Assembly (NCBI GenBank): GCA_015057955.1
Contig: SVDE01000011.1
Coordinates: forward strand, 1 to 40,347
Direction: 5' to 3'
DNA length: 40,347 nucleotides
Origin: Lachnospiraceae bacterium
Lineage (GTDB): Bacteria > Bacillota > Clostridia > Lachnospirales > Lachnospiraceae
Shown: in pieces, positions 1-9,084 of the stretch
How positions within the stretch are numbered: the first letter of the stretch is position 1
How the letters are laid out: each line of letters begins with the position of its first letter
Notes under the pieces: model-generated
Told to the model about the DNA's origin: nothing
The model's database searches: none
Seen by the model: only the letters and a program-made list of their open reading frames with translations
Made by a program: the position numbers and the translations under genes

Positions 1-624
1 GCTCTTCCGAAGGGACGCCTTGGTGAAAAAGTATATGAAATGTTTGCCGCTTCAGGATTTGAATGCCCTTCCATCCTGGAAAACAGCCGCAAGCTGATCT
101 TCGAAAATGAGGAATGCCAGGTCAGGTACTTCTGGGCAAAGCCTTCCGATGTCCCGATATATGTTGAAAGAGGCGCGGCTGACATCGGCGTTGCCGGCAA
201 GGACATAATACTGGAGTATGAACCGGATGTTTACGAGCTGCTTGACCTTAACATAGGAAAATGCAGGATGTGCGTTGCCGCTCCGAAGGGCTTTTGCGAC
301 AACAAGCACAGAACTCTCAAAGTGGCGACTAAGTTCAGCAATATCGCGAGACAGTACTATGCTTCCGTTGACAGGGACATAGACATCATCCATCTGAACG
401 GTTCCATAGAGATCGCCCCCATCATAGGGCTTTCAGATGTGATCGTGGACATAGTTGAGACCGGTACCACTCTTAAGGAAAATGATCTTGAAGTCATTGA
501 GACGATCGTTCCCATCAGCGCAAGACTGATCTCAAATAAGGCAAGTTTTAAATTCAACAGCGACAAGATCATGCAGATCATGAAAAGCATCAGCCAGATG
601 GTCAAAGGAGACACAGAGCAATGA
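1..624 (+). CDS. hisG: ATP phosphoribosyltransferase, short form (5'-truncated by window edge)
   Basis: HisG joins ATP and PRPP in the first step of histidine synthesis. The frame is open from base 1 and begins ALPKGRLGEKVYE, the conserved start of HisG, so only a few codons lie outside the window; the first in-frame ATG at 40 is internal. About 207 residues are visible, which fits the short HisG class (around 210 residues) that lacks the C-terminal regulatory domain and works with HisZ. hisZ is expected upstream but is not visible. The PRPP-binding stretch DVIVDIVETGTTLKEN is present near residues 140-155. Its TGA stop overlaps the hisD ATG by four bases, implying translational coupling. Confidence 0.95.
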   Translation, partial: ALPKGRLGEKVYEMFAASGFECPSILENSRKLIFENEECQVRYFWAKPSDVPIYVERGAADIGVAGKDIILEYEPDVYELLDLNIGKCRMCVAAPKGFCDNKHRTLKVATKFSNIARQYYASVDRDIDIIHLNGSIEIAPIIGLSDVIVDIVETGTTLKENDLEVIETIVPISARLISNKASFKFNSDKIMQIMKSISQMVKGDTEQ

Positions 625-1892
625 TCAGGATATTAAAATATAATGAAGTTTCAAATGAAGAGATCTTTTCAAGGGAAGGCGCCGTTACTGACGTTTCAGG
701 GATCGTGTCAGACATAATCGCTGATGTCAGATCGCGCGGCGATGAAGCCCTGCGTGAATATACCGAACGCTTTGATAAAGTACGGCTCGATTACCTGGCG
801 GTTTCAGCCGGGGAGATAAATGAGGCCCTCTCACTGGTAGATCCTGAATTTCTCAAAGTGCTTGAAAAGGCAGCCGCCAACATCAGGGCATTCCATGAGA
901 AGCAGGTCCGCACCGGATTTGAGATAAAAGGTGAAGACGGAACTGTCATCGGCCAGAAGATCACTCCCGTTGACAAAGCCGGTCTTTATGTACCGGGTGG
1001 TACTGCCGCGTATCCTTCAACCGTCCTTATGGATTCCATACCTGCCAAGATCGCAGGTGTTCCGGAAGTAGTCATGGTCACACCTCCCGGCAGGGATGGA
1101 AAGATCTCCCCTGCCATTCTCGCTGCAGCCCATGTCGCCGGAATTGACAGGATCTTTAAAGTAGGCGGTTCACAAGCCATTGCTGCTCTTGCCTACGGAA
1201 CTGAGACCATACCTAAGGTCGACAAGATCGTAGGCCCCGGAAATGCATTCGTTGCCGAGGCCAAGAAGCAGGTTTACGGACAGGTATCCATAGACATGAT
1301 CGCAGGTCCGAGTGAGATACTCGTTGTCTCGGATGGAAAGAGCGATCCCAGATTTGTAGCAGCAGATCTTCTCTCACAGGCTGAGCACGACAAAATGGCC
1401 AGCGCTGTACTGGTAACTGACAGCGAAGATCTTGCTAATAAAGTCAGCGCTGAACTTGAGCGGCAGATACCTCTTCTTGAAAGAAGCGAGATCGCACGCT
1501 GCTCCATAGATAACAATGGTAAGATCATCATTGCTGATGATCTTGAAACAGTCATAGAGATCGCAAATGAGATCGCGCCTGAGCATCTTGAACTGTGCGT
1601 TGACGATCCCGCAAGATATCTCGGAAGCATCCGTCATGCCGGATCTGTATTCATGGGAAGGATGTGTCCCGAGGCACTTGGTGACTATTTTGCCGGTCCC
1701 AACCATACACTGCCGACAAGCGGTACGGCTAAGTTCTCAAATCCGCTGTCAGTTGATGATTTTGTTAAGAAAACACAATACACTTACTACACAAAAGAGG
1801 CACTCTCCAAGGTAAAAGATGACATAGCGATGTTTGCCCGTACAGAAGGACTTACGGCACATGCAAAGAGTGTTCTCATAAGATTTGAATGA
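621..1892 (+). CDS. hisD: Histidinol dehydrogenase
   Basis: Zn-dependent NAD enzyme that oxidises L-histidinol to L-histidine in the last two steps of the pathway. The 423-residue length is normal for the family. Visible family signatures are the glycine-rich GLYVPGGTAAYPS, the KVGGSQAIAALAYGT and GPGNAFVAEAKK stretches, SIDMIAGPSE, the catalytic Glu-His pair in IAPEHLELCVDDP, and the C-terminal GPNHTLPTSGTAKFS. The ATG at 621 overlaps the hisG stop, and the TGA at the end overlaps the hisC ATG. Second gene in a coupled his operon. Confidence 0.98.
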   Translation: MIRILKYNEVSNEEIFSREGAVTDVSGIVSDIIADVRSRGDEALREYTERFDKVRLDYLAVSAGEINEALSLVDPEFLKVLEKAAANIRAFHEKQVRTGFEIKGEDGTVIGQKITPVDKAGLYVPGGTAAYPSTVLMDSIPAKIAGVPEVVMVTPPGRDGKISPAILAAAHVAGIDRIFKVGGSQAIAALAYGTETIPKVDKIVGPGNAFVAEAKKQVYGQVSIDMIAGPSEILVVSDGKSDPRFVAADLLSQAEHDKMASAVLVTDSEDLANKVSAELERQIPLLERSEIARCSIDNNGKIIIADDLETVIEIANEIAPEHLELCVDDPARYLGSIRHAGSVFMGRMCPEALGDYFAGPNHTLPTSGTAKFSNPLSVDDFVKKTQYTYYTKEALSKVKDDIAMFARTEGLTAHAKSVLIRFE

Positions 1893-2965
1893 CAGGTATA
1901 TCAGCAATGAGCAGATTTTTCAGTTCCAAATTCAAAGGCCTTGAGCCTTATACACCCGGGGAACAGCCAAAGGATACAAGTTACGTAAAACTCAATACCA
2001 ATGAGAGTCCTTTCCCTCCCCTTAAAGCAGTCACTGACGCCGCAGCGTCATGCAGGCCTCTCAACCTGTACTCTGATCCCACATGCAGTGACTTAATAGC
2101 AAAGCTGGCCGAGGTTTATAAGATCAGTCCTGACAGGATCATACCTTCAAACGGTTCGGATGAGACTCTCTATTTCGCGTTCCTGGCTTTCTGTGACAGC
2201 GGTCATCCCGCAGTCTTTCCTGACATTACCTACGGTTTTTATCCGGTATTTGCGCAGATCACCAACACGCCGTACACGGAGATCCCTCTGAAGGAAGACA
2301 TGACCATAGACATAAACGACTACATCGGGATAAACAAGAACATCTTTATCGCGAATCCCAATGCGCCGACCGGCATCTGCCTTACGACCGGCGAGATCGA
2401 GCAGATCGTTAAGAGCAACCCGTCAAATGTTGTAGTTATCGACGAGGCCTATGTGGATTTCGGCGGCGAGAGCGCTCTGCCCCTTGTAGAAAAATATGAC
2501 AATCTTCTTGTTGTCAGGACTTTTTCCAAATCAAGGTCACTTGCAGGCGCAAGGCTCGGTTTTTCATTTGGAAGCCCCGGACTTATAAACGACCTGAACA
2601 CGATACGGTTTTCAACGAATCCGTATAACATCAATTCAATGACTCTCGCAGCAGGTATCGCATCTCTTGAAAATGAAGACTATACGATCGAAAACTGCAA
2701 TACCATCATCAAAAACAGGGAGTATACAACCGATAAGCTGCGCAGTCTCGGATTCGAGATACTGCCCTCCTGCGCAAATTTCATATTTGCAAAGCACGCC
2801 GGTCTTGACGGCGGATGGCTTTACGCGGAGCTTAAAAGGCGCGGTGTGCTGGTCCGTCATTTCACAAAGGAGCGCATTTGCCAGTATAACCGCATTACGA
2901 TAGGTTCGATGGATCAGATGAATGTGCTGATAAGCGAACTGGAAGACATCTTAAAGGAGAGATAA
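1889..2965 (+). CDS. hisC: Histidinol-phosphate aminotransferase
   Basis: PLP enzyme (fold type I) that converts imidazole-acetol phosphate and glutamate to histidinol phosphate. At 358 residues it is normal for HisC. It shows NTNESPFPP near the N terminus, NPNAPTG, the IDEAYVDFGG motif, and the PLP lysine in RTFSKSRSLAGARLGF. The ATG at 1889 overlaps the hisD stop but has a poor ribosome site. A second in-frame ATG at 1907 (residue 7) is an alternative start. It is followed with no gap by hisB. Confidence 0.97.
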   Translation: MTGISAMSRFFSSKFKGLEPYTPGEQPKDTSYVKLNTNESPFPPLKAVTDAAASCRPLNLYSDPTCSDLIAKLAEVYKISPDRIIPSNGSDETLYFAFLAFCDSGHPAVFPDITYGFYPVFAQITNTPYTEIPLKEDMTIDINDYIGINKNIFIANPNAPTGICLTTGEIEQIVKSNPSNVVVIDEAYVDFGGESALPLVEKYDNLLVVRTFSKSRSLAGARLGFSFGSPGLINDLNTIRFSTNPYNINSMTLAAGIASLENEDYTIENCNTIIKNREYTTDKLRSLGFEILPSCANFIFAKHAGLDGGWLYAELKRRGVLVRHFTKERICQYNRITIGSMDQMNVLISELEDILKER

Positions 2966-3553
2966 ATGAGGACTGCCGAGATAAAGAGAAAGACAAATGA
3001 AACCGACATAGCATTAAAGTTAAACCTGGACGGAAAAGGCGTCTCGAAGATCGATTCCGGATGCGGATTTCTCGATCACATGCTCACTCTGTTTTCAAGA
3101 CATTCGGGCTTTGATCTGGAGCTTAAATGCATAGGCGACACATATGTCGATTATCATCACACCACCGAAGACATCGGCATCGCGCTCGGTGATGCATTTG
3201 CTGATGCGATAGGTGATAAAAAAGGCATCGTCCGCTACGGAGATTCCATCACTCCGATGGACGAGTCACTCATCATGTCAGCTGTTGACATTTCCGGCCG
3301 TTCCTTCCTTAATTTCTCACTTGAGATCCCGACGCAGAAAGTCGGTGACTTTGACACTGAACTGGTACAGGAATTCTGGCTCGGATTTGTAAGGCGTGCC
3401 CAGATCACCCTTCACATCCTCCAGTTTGCCGGAACAAATTCGCATCATATCATCGAAGGCGCTTTCAAATCTGTCGCCAAGAGTCTCGGCAAAGCAGCTT
3501 CCATAGATCCGAAGCATGCTGATGAGATCCCTTCCACAAAGGGAATGCTGTAA
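2966..3553 (+). CDS. hisB: Imidazoleglycerol-phosphate dehydratase (monofunctional)
   Basis: Dehydrates imidazole-glycerol phosphate to imidazole-acetol phosphate, using two Mn ions. The 195-residue protein is the monofunctional form with no phosphatase domain; that activity is supplied by the PHP-type hisK at the operon end. The metal-binding His-rich motifs are visible: GFLDHMLTLFSRH near residue 34, DYHHTTEDIGIALG near residue 60, and GTNSHHIIEGAFKS near residue 155. The ATG follows directly after the hisC stop, and the hisC end supplies a GGAGAG ribosome site. Confidence 0.97.
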   Translation: MRTAEIKRKTNETDIALKLNLDGKGVSKIDSGCGFLDHMLTLFSRHSGFDLELKCIGDTYVDYHHTTEDIGIALGDAFADAIGDKKGIVRYGDSITPMDESLIMSAVDISGRSFLNFSLEIPTQKVGDFDTELVQEFWLGFVRRAQITLHILQFAGTNSHHIIEGAFKSVAKSLGKAASIDPKHADEIPSTKGML

Positions 3554-3569
3554 TAAGGAGAACTGTCAC

Positions 3570-4196
3570 ATGATCGTTATCATAGATTACGGAGTCGGAA
3601 ACCTCTTCTCCCTTCAGTCATCATTTGCCGCCATTGGCAAGGAAGCCGTGGTATCTTCCGATCCTGAGATCATAAAAAGCGGAGACCATATCATCCTTCC
3701 CGGAGTAGGCGCATTTTCAGATGCTGCAAGGAAACTGAGGGAGTCCGGACTTGACATTGTTGTCAAGGAACTCGCTGCCGCGGGAAAGCCCATCATGGGC
3801 ATATGCCTCGGCATGCAGCTTTTGTTTGAAAAAAGCCTTGAATATGGGGAACACGAAGGACTTGGCCTTATCAAAGGCACTGTAAGGCCGATATCCGAAG
3901 TCATCCCTTCAGATCTCAAGATACCCCAGATCGGGTGGAATGCCCTTCTCTTCAGGGATCCTGAAGGCGGCAGCAGCATAAGCCCGATCTTTAAATACAT
4001 AGAAAACGGCGACCACGTATATTTTGTACATTCATATTACGGGGCTGACTGCAGAAATTCATGCATCGCCGAATGTGAATACGGAGCGTTCCTTACCGCG
4101 GCTGTTGCTGACGGCAACGTGTTCGGATGCCAGTTCCATCCTGAAAAAAGCGGCGAGGTCGGGCTTAACATACTGAAAGCATTCTGCGAGATATAA
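3570..4196 (+). CDS. hisH: Imidazole glycerol phosphate synthase, glutaminase subunit
   Basis: Class I glutamine amidotransferase that feeds ammonia to HisF. The start at 3570 is chosen because AAGGAG lies at 3555-3560 and the protein then begins MIVIIDYGVGN, the normal HisH N terminus; the frame is open further upstream but has no homology there. The product is 208 residues. The catalytic triad is visible: Cys79 in GICLGMQLLFE, and His190 and Glu192 in CQFHPEKSG. It lies between hisB and hisA, the common order in Firmicutes. Confidence 0.96.
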   Translation: MIVIIDYGVGNLFSLQSSFAAIGKEAVVSSDPEIIKSGDHIILPGVGAFSDAARKLRESGLDIVVKELAAAGKPIMGICLGMQLLFEKSLEYGEHEGLGLIKGTVRPISEVIPSDLKIPQIGWNALLFRDPEGGSSISPIFKYIENGDHVYFVHSYYGADCRNSCIAECEYGAFLTAAVADGNVFGCQFHPEKSGEVGLNILKAFCEI

Positions 4197-4213
4197 AGAT
4201 AAGGAGTACAACA

Positions 4214-4927
4214 ATGAATATATTTCCGGCCATCGATCTGGTTGACGGAAAAGCTGTCAGACTTTTCAAAGGTGATTATGCCCAGATGACAGTTTACAGC
4301 GATAACCCTGCTCAGGTCGGCATCGATTTTGCTTCACAGGGAGCGAAATACATACACATAGTGGACCTGGAAGGGGCAAAAGAAGGCACAACCCCCAACT
4401 TTGACACAGTTATCGCAATAAAGGAAAAAAGCGGCTTATTCTGCGAAATAGGAGGCGGGATAAGGAGCATGGAGACCATTGACAGATATGTCTGTGCCGG
4501 CATTGACAGGGTCATCTTAGGAACTGCAGCGGTAACTGACAGGGCGTTTACCGAAAGAGCCGTACAGAAATACGGCGACGCGATAGCTGTCGGTGTTGAC
4601 ATAAAAGACGGTTTTGTTGCCATAAAGGGATGGCTTGAAAAGTCCTCCCTAGACGCATTTGCCTTCTGCTCCGTCATGCAGGATATCGGCGTGAAGACCA
4701 TCATCTGCACAGATATCTCAAAGGACGGTGCAATGAACGGAACCAACCGGGAACTCTATAAGGAACTTACCGGGAGATTTGACTTAAGGATCACTGCATC
4801 CGGCGGTGTCTCAAGCATTGATGACATACGGGCGCTTAAAGCCATGGGGCTTTATGGTGCCATCATAGGGAAGGCTTATTATACAGGCGCCATTGACCTG
4901 AAAGAAGCGATAAAGGAAGCTTTATGA
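4214..4927 (+). CDS. hisA: ProFAR isomerase (phosphoribosylformimino-AICAR-phosphate isomerase)
   Basis: A (beta-alpha)8-barrel that isomerises ProFAR to PRFAR. At 237 residues it is normal length. The first catalytic aspartate is at residue 8 in FPAIDLVDGKAVRL. The phosphate-binding glycine motifs are EIGGGIRS in the first half and TASGGVSS in the second half. A clear AAGGAG ribosome site at 4200-4205 precedes the ATG. The final TGA overlaps the hisF ATG by four bases. Confidence 0.97.
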   Translation: MNIFPAIDLVDGKAVRLFKGDYAQMTVYSDNPAQVGIDFASQGAKYIHIVDLEGAKEGTTPNFDTVIAIKEKSGLFCEIGGGIRSMETIDRYVCAGIDRVILGTAAVTDRAFTERAVQKYGDAIAVGVDIKDGFVAIKGWLEKSSLDAFAFCSVMQDIGVKTIICTDISKDGAMNGTNRELYKELTGRFDLRITASGGVSSIDDIRALKAMGLYGAIIGKAYYTGAIDLKEAIKEAL

Positions 4928-5685
4928 TAACAAAAAGGATAATACCCTGTCTCGACGTCAGGGACGGAAGGGTTGTAAAAGGAACAAATTTCACAGGACT
5001 GCAGGATGTTGACTCTCCCATCGACCTTGCAAAATTCTACTCTGAATGCGGAGCTGATGAGCTGGTGTTTTATGACATCACCGCTTCGAGCGACGGCAGG
5101 AAGCTCTTTACGGACATCCTGTGCGAGACTGCAAAAAGCGTTTTCATCCCGCTAACTGTAGGCGGGGGGATCAATTCGTGTGACGATTTTGACCGTGTGC
5201 TCAAGTGCGGAGCCGACAAAGTCAGCGTCAATTCCGGAGCGATCAAAAATCCCGGTCTTGTGGGTGAAGCCGCAAAACTATACGGCGACCAATGCGTTGT
5301 ACTCTCTGCGGATATCAAGCGCGTCAATGGCGAATTCCGCGTGTTTTCGCACGGCGGGCGCATAGATACAGGCATGGAAGCTATCGAATGGATACGCCGC
5401 TGTGTCGGTAACGGAGCCGGCGAGATCGTAGTCAACTCCATAGATACCGACGGTGTAAAACAGGGCTTTGACATTGAAATGCTGAAGGCTGTCTGCAGCG
5501 CCGTTTCGGTACCGGTCATAGCTTCGGGCGGTGCCGGATGCATAAATGATTTTATTAAACTGTTCAATGCTGTTCCCGGTGTTGACGCCGGACTGGCAGC
5601 TTCCATTTTCCATTTCGGGACAGTCAGGATATCTGACCTGAAAGCCGAAATGAAAGCAAACAACATTCCTGTAAGGATCAGATGA
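4924..5685 (+). CDS. hisF: Imidazole glycerol phosphate synthase, cyclase subunit
   Basis: A (beta-alpha)8-barrel that uses HisH-derived ammonia to convert PRFAR into imidazole-glycerol phosphate and AICAR. At 253 residues it is full length. The first catalytic Asp is at residue 11 in IIPCLDVRDGRVVKG; the second is in the VVLSADIKR strand. The phosphate-binding motifs TVGGGINS and IASGGAG are intact. It is coupled to hisA by an ATGA overlap. Confidence 0.97.
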   Translation: MITKRIIPCLDVRDGRVVKGTNFTGLQDVDSPIDLAKFYSECGADELVFYDITASSDGRKLFTDILCETAKSVFIPLTVGGGINSCDDFDRVLKCGADKVSVNSGAIKNPGLVGEAAKLYGDQCVVLSADIKRVNGEFRVFSHGGRIDTGMEAIEWIRRCVGNGAGEIVVNSIDTDGVKQGFDIEMLKAVCSAVSVPVIASGGAGCINDFIKLFNAVPGVDAGLAASIFHFGTVRISDLKAEMKANNIPVRIR

Positions 5686-5698
5686 CAGAGGTGTTATC

Positions 5699-6043
5699 AT
5701 GCAGTATATCGACATAGACAAACTGAAATTTGACGAAAAAGGACTGATACCCTGCATCGTTCAGGACGCTGAGACAAAAAGGGTCCTGACGCTTGCTTAC
5801 ATGAACCGTGAAAGCCTGAAGATAACGCTGGAAAAGAAACTAACATGTTTCTTCAGCAGATCGAGGCAGGAGCTTTGGCTGAAGGGAGAGACCAGCGGCA
5901 ATTACCAGCATGTCATCTCTATCACCGCCGACTGCGACTTTGACGCTCTTGTAGCCCTTGTAAGGCCTGACGGGCCTGCTTGTCACCTTGGAACATTTTC
6001 CTGCTTTGAAAACCCGGTATTTACCGCTGAAGACGCCTTATGA
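5699..6043 (+). CDS. hisI: Phosphoribosyl-AMP cyclohydrolase (no HisE domain)
   Basis: Opens the adenine ring of PR-AMP in step three of the pathway. The 114-residue product is only the cyclohydrolase; many bacteria fuse HisI to HisE, but no PR-ATP pyrophosphatase domain follows here. Metal ligands are visible in the DxDxD motif of DCDFDAL and in the Cys-His and Cys residues of PACHLGTFSCF near the C terminus. The ribosome site is AGAGG at about 5686-5690. Its stop overlaps the ATG of the next gene. HisE must be encoded elsewhere. Confidence 0.95.
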   Translation: MQYIDIDKLKFDEKGLIPCIVQDAETKRVLTLAYMNRESLKITLEKKLTCFFSRSRQELWLKGETSGNYQHVISITADCDFDALVALVRPDGPACHLGTFSCFENPVFTAEDAL

Positions 6044-6909
6044 AGATCAACTTGGATCCAAACGACATACCTTTTACCGACCTGCACATGCACACGATCT
6101 ACAGTGACGGCTGTGACAGTCCTTCAGACATGCTTAAGAGCGCTGCAGGAAAAGGACTTAAGGTCATCGGGATCTCCGACCACAGCTACACTTTCTTTGA
6201 TGAAAGCTACTGTATAAAGAGAGATCGTTTTGACGAATATCTTGGCATACTTTTTTCGTTAAGGGAAAAGTGCTCTGCCCTTAAGGATAATCCCAGATTT
6301 GCCAAGGCACTCGGAAGCAGTGACATCCGGTTTTATGCCGGTATCGAGCAGGATTATTACAGCACATTCCCTTCAGACGCATTTGATTATGTGATAGGTT
6401 CAGTCCACTACATAAGGCTCCCCATAGATGGACGCGAAATACCCGAAGGCTGCTTAACATACGACCGGCATGTATATATACCGGTCGATGAGTCTGCAGA
6501 TATCCTGAAGCGCGCATGCGAAGCATTTTACGGCGGGGATATCTACAGTCTTATTGAAGATTACTTTCTGATCGAAGGTGACGTGATAAACAGGACAGGG
6601 GCTGACATAATAGGACATTTCGACCTGATATCCAAATTCAACGAAGACGGATCACTGTTTGATCCGGACAATGAGCGGTATAAAAATGCATGGCAGAAAG
6701 CCGTCCTTGAACTATTAAAGACAGGTGCCCTGTTTGAGATCAATACAGGCGCAATATCAAGAGGAGTAAGGACTTCTCCTTACCCCTCATCAGAAATGAT
6801 CAGATTCATAAAAGATAACAACGGGAATTTTATATTCTCCAGTGACGCTCACCGCAAAGAGAACATTGCTTTCGGATTTGAGCGGTTATCAGATTATGTT
6901 CTCGCATAA
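6040..6909 (+). CDS. hisK: Histidinol-phosphatase, PHP family
   Basis: Removes phosphate from L-histidinol phosphate. This is the PHP-fold phosphatase used by Firmicutes in place of the HAD phosphatase of enteric HisB. The 289-residue protein begins with the metal-binding [11 protein letters not shown] motif and also shows [22 protein letters not shown] and FSSDAHR, which supply the other His/Asp/Glu ligands. It starts within the hisI stop (ATGA) and is the last his gene. Its last 21 bases overlap the end of argF on the other strand. Function is confirmed mainly by operon context, as PHP proteins are diverse. Confidence 0.93.
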   Translation: MKINLDPNDIPFTDLHMHTIYSDGCDSPSDMLKSAAGKGLKVIGISDHSYTFFDESYCIKRDRFDEYLGILFSLREKCSALKDNPRFAKALGSSDIRFYAGIEQDYYSTFPSDAFDYVIGSVHYIRLPIDGREIPEGCLTYDRHVYIPVDESADILKRACEAFYGGDIYSLIEDYFLIEGDVINRTGADIIGHFDLISKFNEDGSLFDPDNERYKNAWQKAVLELLKTGALFEINTGAISRGVRTSPYPSSEMIRFIKDNNGNFIFSSDAHRKENIAFGFERLSDYVLA

Positions 6910-7887
6910 AGAAGCGGCCATTACTGCCTTTATCGTATGCATCCTGTTTTCCGCTTCATCAAAAACAATTGAGCGGCTACTCTCAAACACCTCATCGGTA
7001 ACTTCCATTTCCCTGCATCCGAATTTCTGATACATCTCGAATCCGATCTCAGTGTTGAGGTCATGGAAAGCCGGAAGGCAGTGCATGAACCTGCACTGCG
7101 GACCTGCGTTGTCAAGATATTCCATGCGTACCTGGTAAGGCATGAGGTCGTCTATCCTCTGCTTCCAGATCTCAGCCGGTTCACCCATTGAAACCCATAC
7201 ATCCGTATATATGACATCAGCATTCTTTGTAGCCTCCATCGGATCCTCGATGAACTCAAGTACGGCGCCGGTTTCTGCCGCTATTTTAAGGCATTCATCC
7301 ACGAGTTCCTTACCGGGCATGTAATCAGCCGGAGCACATGCCACAAAATGCATGCCCATCTTTGCGCAGCCAACCATCAGTGAATTACCCATGTTATATC
7401 TGGCATCACCCATGTAGACAAGCTTCTTTCCCTGAAGAGTGCCGAAATGCTCCCTTATCGTAAGGAAATCCGCAAGTATCTGGGTCGGATGGAATTCATT
7501 GGTAAGTCCGTTCCATACCGGTACTCCTGAATACTTTGCCAGGTCTTCAACTATCTCCTGCCCAAAACCGCGGTATTCAATGCCGTCGAACATCCTGCCA
7601 AGCACGCGGGCGGTATCGGCAATGCTCTCTTTCTTGCCTATCTGCGAACTCTTGGGATCCAGATATACCGGATGCATTCCAAGATCAGCGGCAGCTACTT
7701 CAAATGAGCACCTTGTCCTGGTACTGGTCTTTTCAAATATCAGGGCAACATTCCTGCCTTCGCAGTATCTGTGCAGTTCGCCCTTTTTCTTCTTTTCCTT
7801 AAGGAAAGCTGCCAGATCAAGGAGTCCTGTGATCTCTTCTGTGGAAAGATCGAGTAACTTCAGAAAACTTTTTTTATATAAACTCAT
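6889..7887 (-). CDS. argF: Ornithine carbamoyltransferase
   Basis: Transfers the carbamoyl group to ornithine to give citrulline. The start at 7887 is chosen because GGGAG lies five bases upstream and the protein begins [15 protein letters not shown]; an in-frame ATG four codons earlier (7899) has that same GGGAG inside it and is less likely. The product is 332 residues. Carbamoyl-phosphate motif STRTR lies near residue 55, the HPTQ motif follows, and the ornithine-binding [10 protein letters not shown] lies near the C terminus. Operon position argues for the anabolic enzyme, not catabolic ArcB. It is the last gene of the arg operon. Confidence 0.96.
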   Translation of the reverse strand: MSLYKKSFLKLLDLSTEEITGLLDLAAFLKEKKKKGELHRYCEGRNVALIFEKTSTRTRCSFEVAAADLGMHPVYLDPKSSQIGKKESIADTARVLGRMFDGIEYRGFGQEIVEDLAKYSGVPVWNGLTNEFHPTQILADFLTIREHFGTLQGKKLVYMGDARYNMGNSLMVGCAKMGMHFVACAPADYMPGKELVDECLKIAAETGAVLEFIEDPMEATKNADVIYTDVWVSMGEPAEIWKQRIDDLMPYQVRMEYLDNAGPQCRFMHCLPAFHDLNTEIGFEMYQKFGCREMEVTDEVFESSRSIVFDEAENRMHTIKAVMAASLCENII

Positions 7888-7905
7888 GATTTCTCCCATT
7901 AATTA

Positions 7906-9069
7906 TTATTCAGCCTTACATGCGTCAGCAATGACAGCAACTGCTTTTTTCAGCAGATCAAAAGGTATGTTAAGTGCCGGAAGGAGTCTGACCTTATCCT
8001 TTGCTGTCAGACAGAGCACTCCGTTCTCAATGCATTTTGCAACGACTTCAGATGCGGGTTTAACTGTCTTGATGCCTATCATAAGTCCAAGCCCTGAAAT
8101 GCTTTCCACACCTTCCGCATCCTTAAGAGTTTCAAAGATATATTTGCTCTTTTCCCTGACTTCGGCAAGGAGCGCGTCGTCAATACGTGAAACGATGGAA
8201 ATGGCAGCAGCGCATGCAACGGGATTGCCGCCGAAAGTGGATCCGTTGTCTCCGGGTCCGAAGATGTCTTTAACCTTTTCCCCGAGGAGCGTTGCTCCGA
8301 GCGGAAGACCGCCTGCAATGCCTTTAGCGGTTGAAACAACATCGGGCTCGATGCCGAAATGCATGTAGGAATACATCTCTCCCGTACGGCCGTTTCCTGT
8401 CTGAACCTCATCGATCATCAATACGATATCATTTTCTTTTGCAAATGCGGCCGCTCCTTTGATGAAATCGGCGTCAAGCGCTATAACGCCGCCCTCACCC
8501 TGCACACACTCCATGAGGATGCCGGCGCATTTTACTTCTTTTGCCAGACTGATGAGAGCATCAAGGTCATTTGCCGGTGTATGGACAAATCCCGGTGTCA
8601 TTGGCGTGAACAGCCTGTGGAAAGCGTCCTGTCCCGTAGCGGAAAGTGTTGTGATCGTACGTCCGTGGAAGCTGTTCTGGAGTGTTATGATCGTATTGTA
8701 CTCCGGTCCCTTATGCTCACTTGCATACTTTCTTGCGACTTTGATCGCTGTCTCATTTGCCTCTGCTCCGGAGTTGCAGAAGAATACTTTCTTCATTCCC
8801 GTTTTCTCGCAGAGAAGCTTTGCAAGCATGGCGCAAGGCTCAGTGTAATACAGGTTTGACATGTGCTGAACCTTTCCTACCTGATCGATCACGGCTTGCT
8901 GCCATACGGGGTCACAAAGGCCAAATGACGTGACTCCGATACCTGATCCCATGTCAATATACTCTTTCCCGTTCACATCCTTTGCGACAGAACCTTTTCC
9001 CTCTGTTATCTCAACCGGAAAACGCTTGTAAGTTCCTGCAACGTAAAGATCATCTATTTCCTTAAACAT
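7906..9069 (-). CDS. argD: Acetylornithine aminotransferase
   Basis: Class III PLP aminotransferase converting N-acetylglutamate semialdehyde to N-acetylornithine; some members also act in lysine synthesis. The 387 residues are normal. The PLP lysine is Lys249 in STAKGIAGGLPLGA. CNSGAEANETAIK and MIDEVQTGNGRTG are typical of the family. The ribosome site is a GAAGGA upstream of the ATG. It lies between argB and argF. Confidence 0.96.
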   Translation of the reverse strand: MFKEIDDLYVAGTYKRFPVEITEGKGSVAKDVNGKEYIDMGSGIGVTSFGLCDPVWQQAVIDQVGKVQHMSNLYYTEPCAMLAKLLCEKTGMKKVFFCNSGAEANETAIKVARKYASEHKGPEYNTIITLQNSFHGRTITTLSATGQDAFHRLFTPMTPGFVHTPANDLDALISLAKEVKCAGILMECVQGEGGVIALDADFIKGAAAFAKENDIVLMIDEVQTGNGRTGEMYSYMHFGIEPDVVSTAKGIAGGLPLGATLLGEKVKDIFGPGDNGSTFGGNPVACAAAISIVSRIDDALLAEVREKSKYIFETLKDAEGVESISGLGLMIGIKTVKPASEVVAKCIENGVLCLTAKDKVRLLPALNIPFDLLKKAVAVIADACKAE

Positions 9070-9084
9070 CTCTCTATTTCCTTC

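Noticed and set aside
7439-8368. 309-codon plus-strand open frame across argF and argD
   Set aside because: Antisense to two well-supported genes; product shows no recognisable domain.
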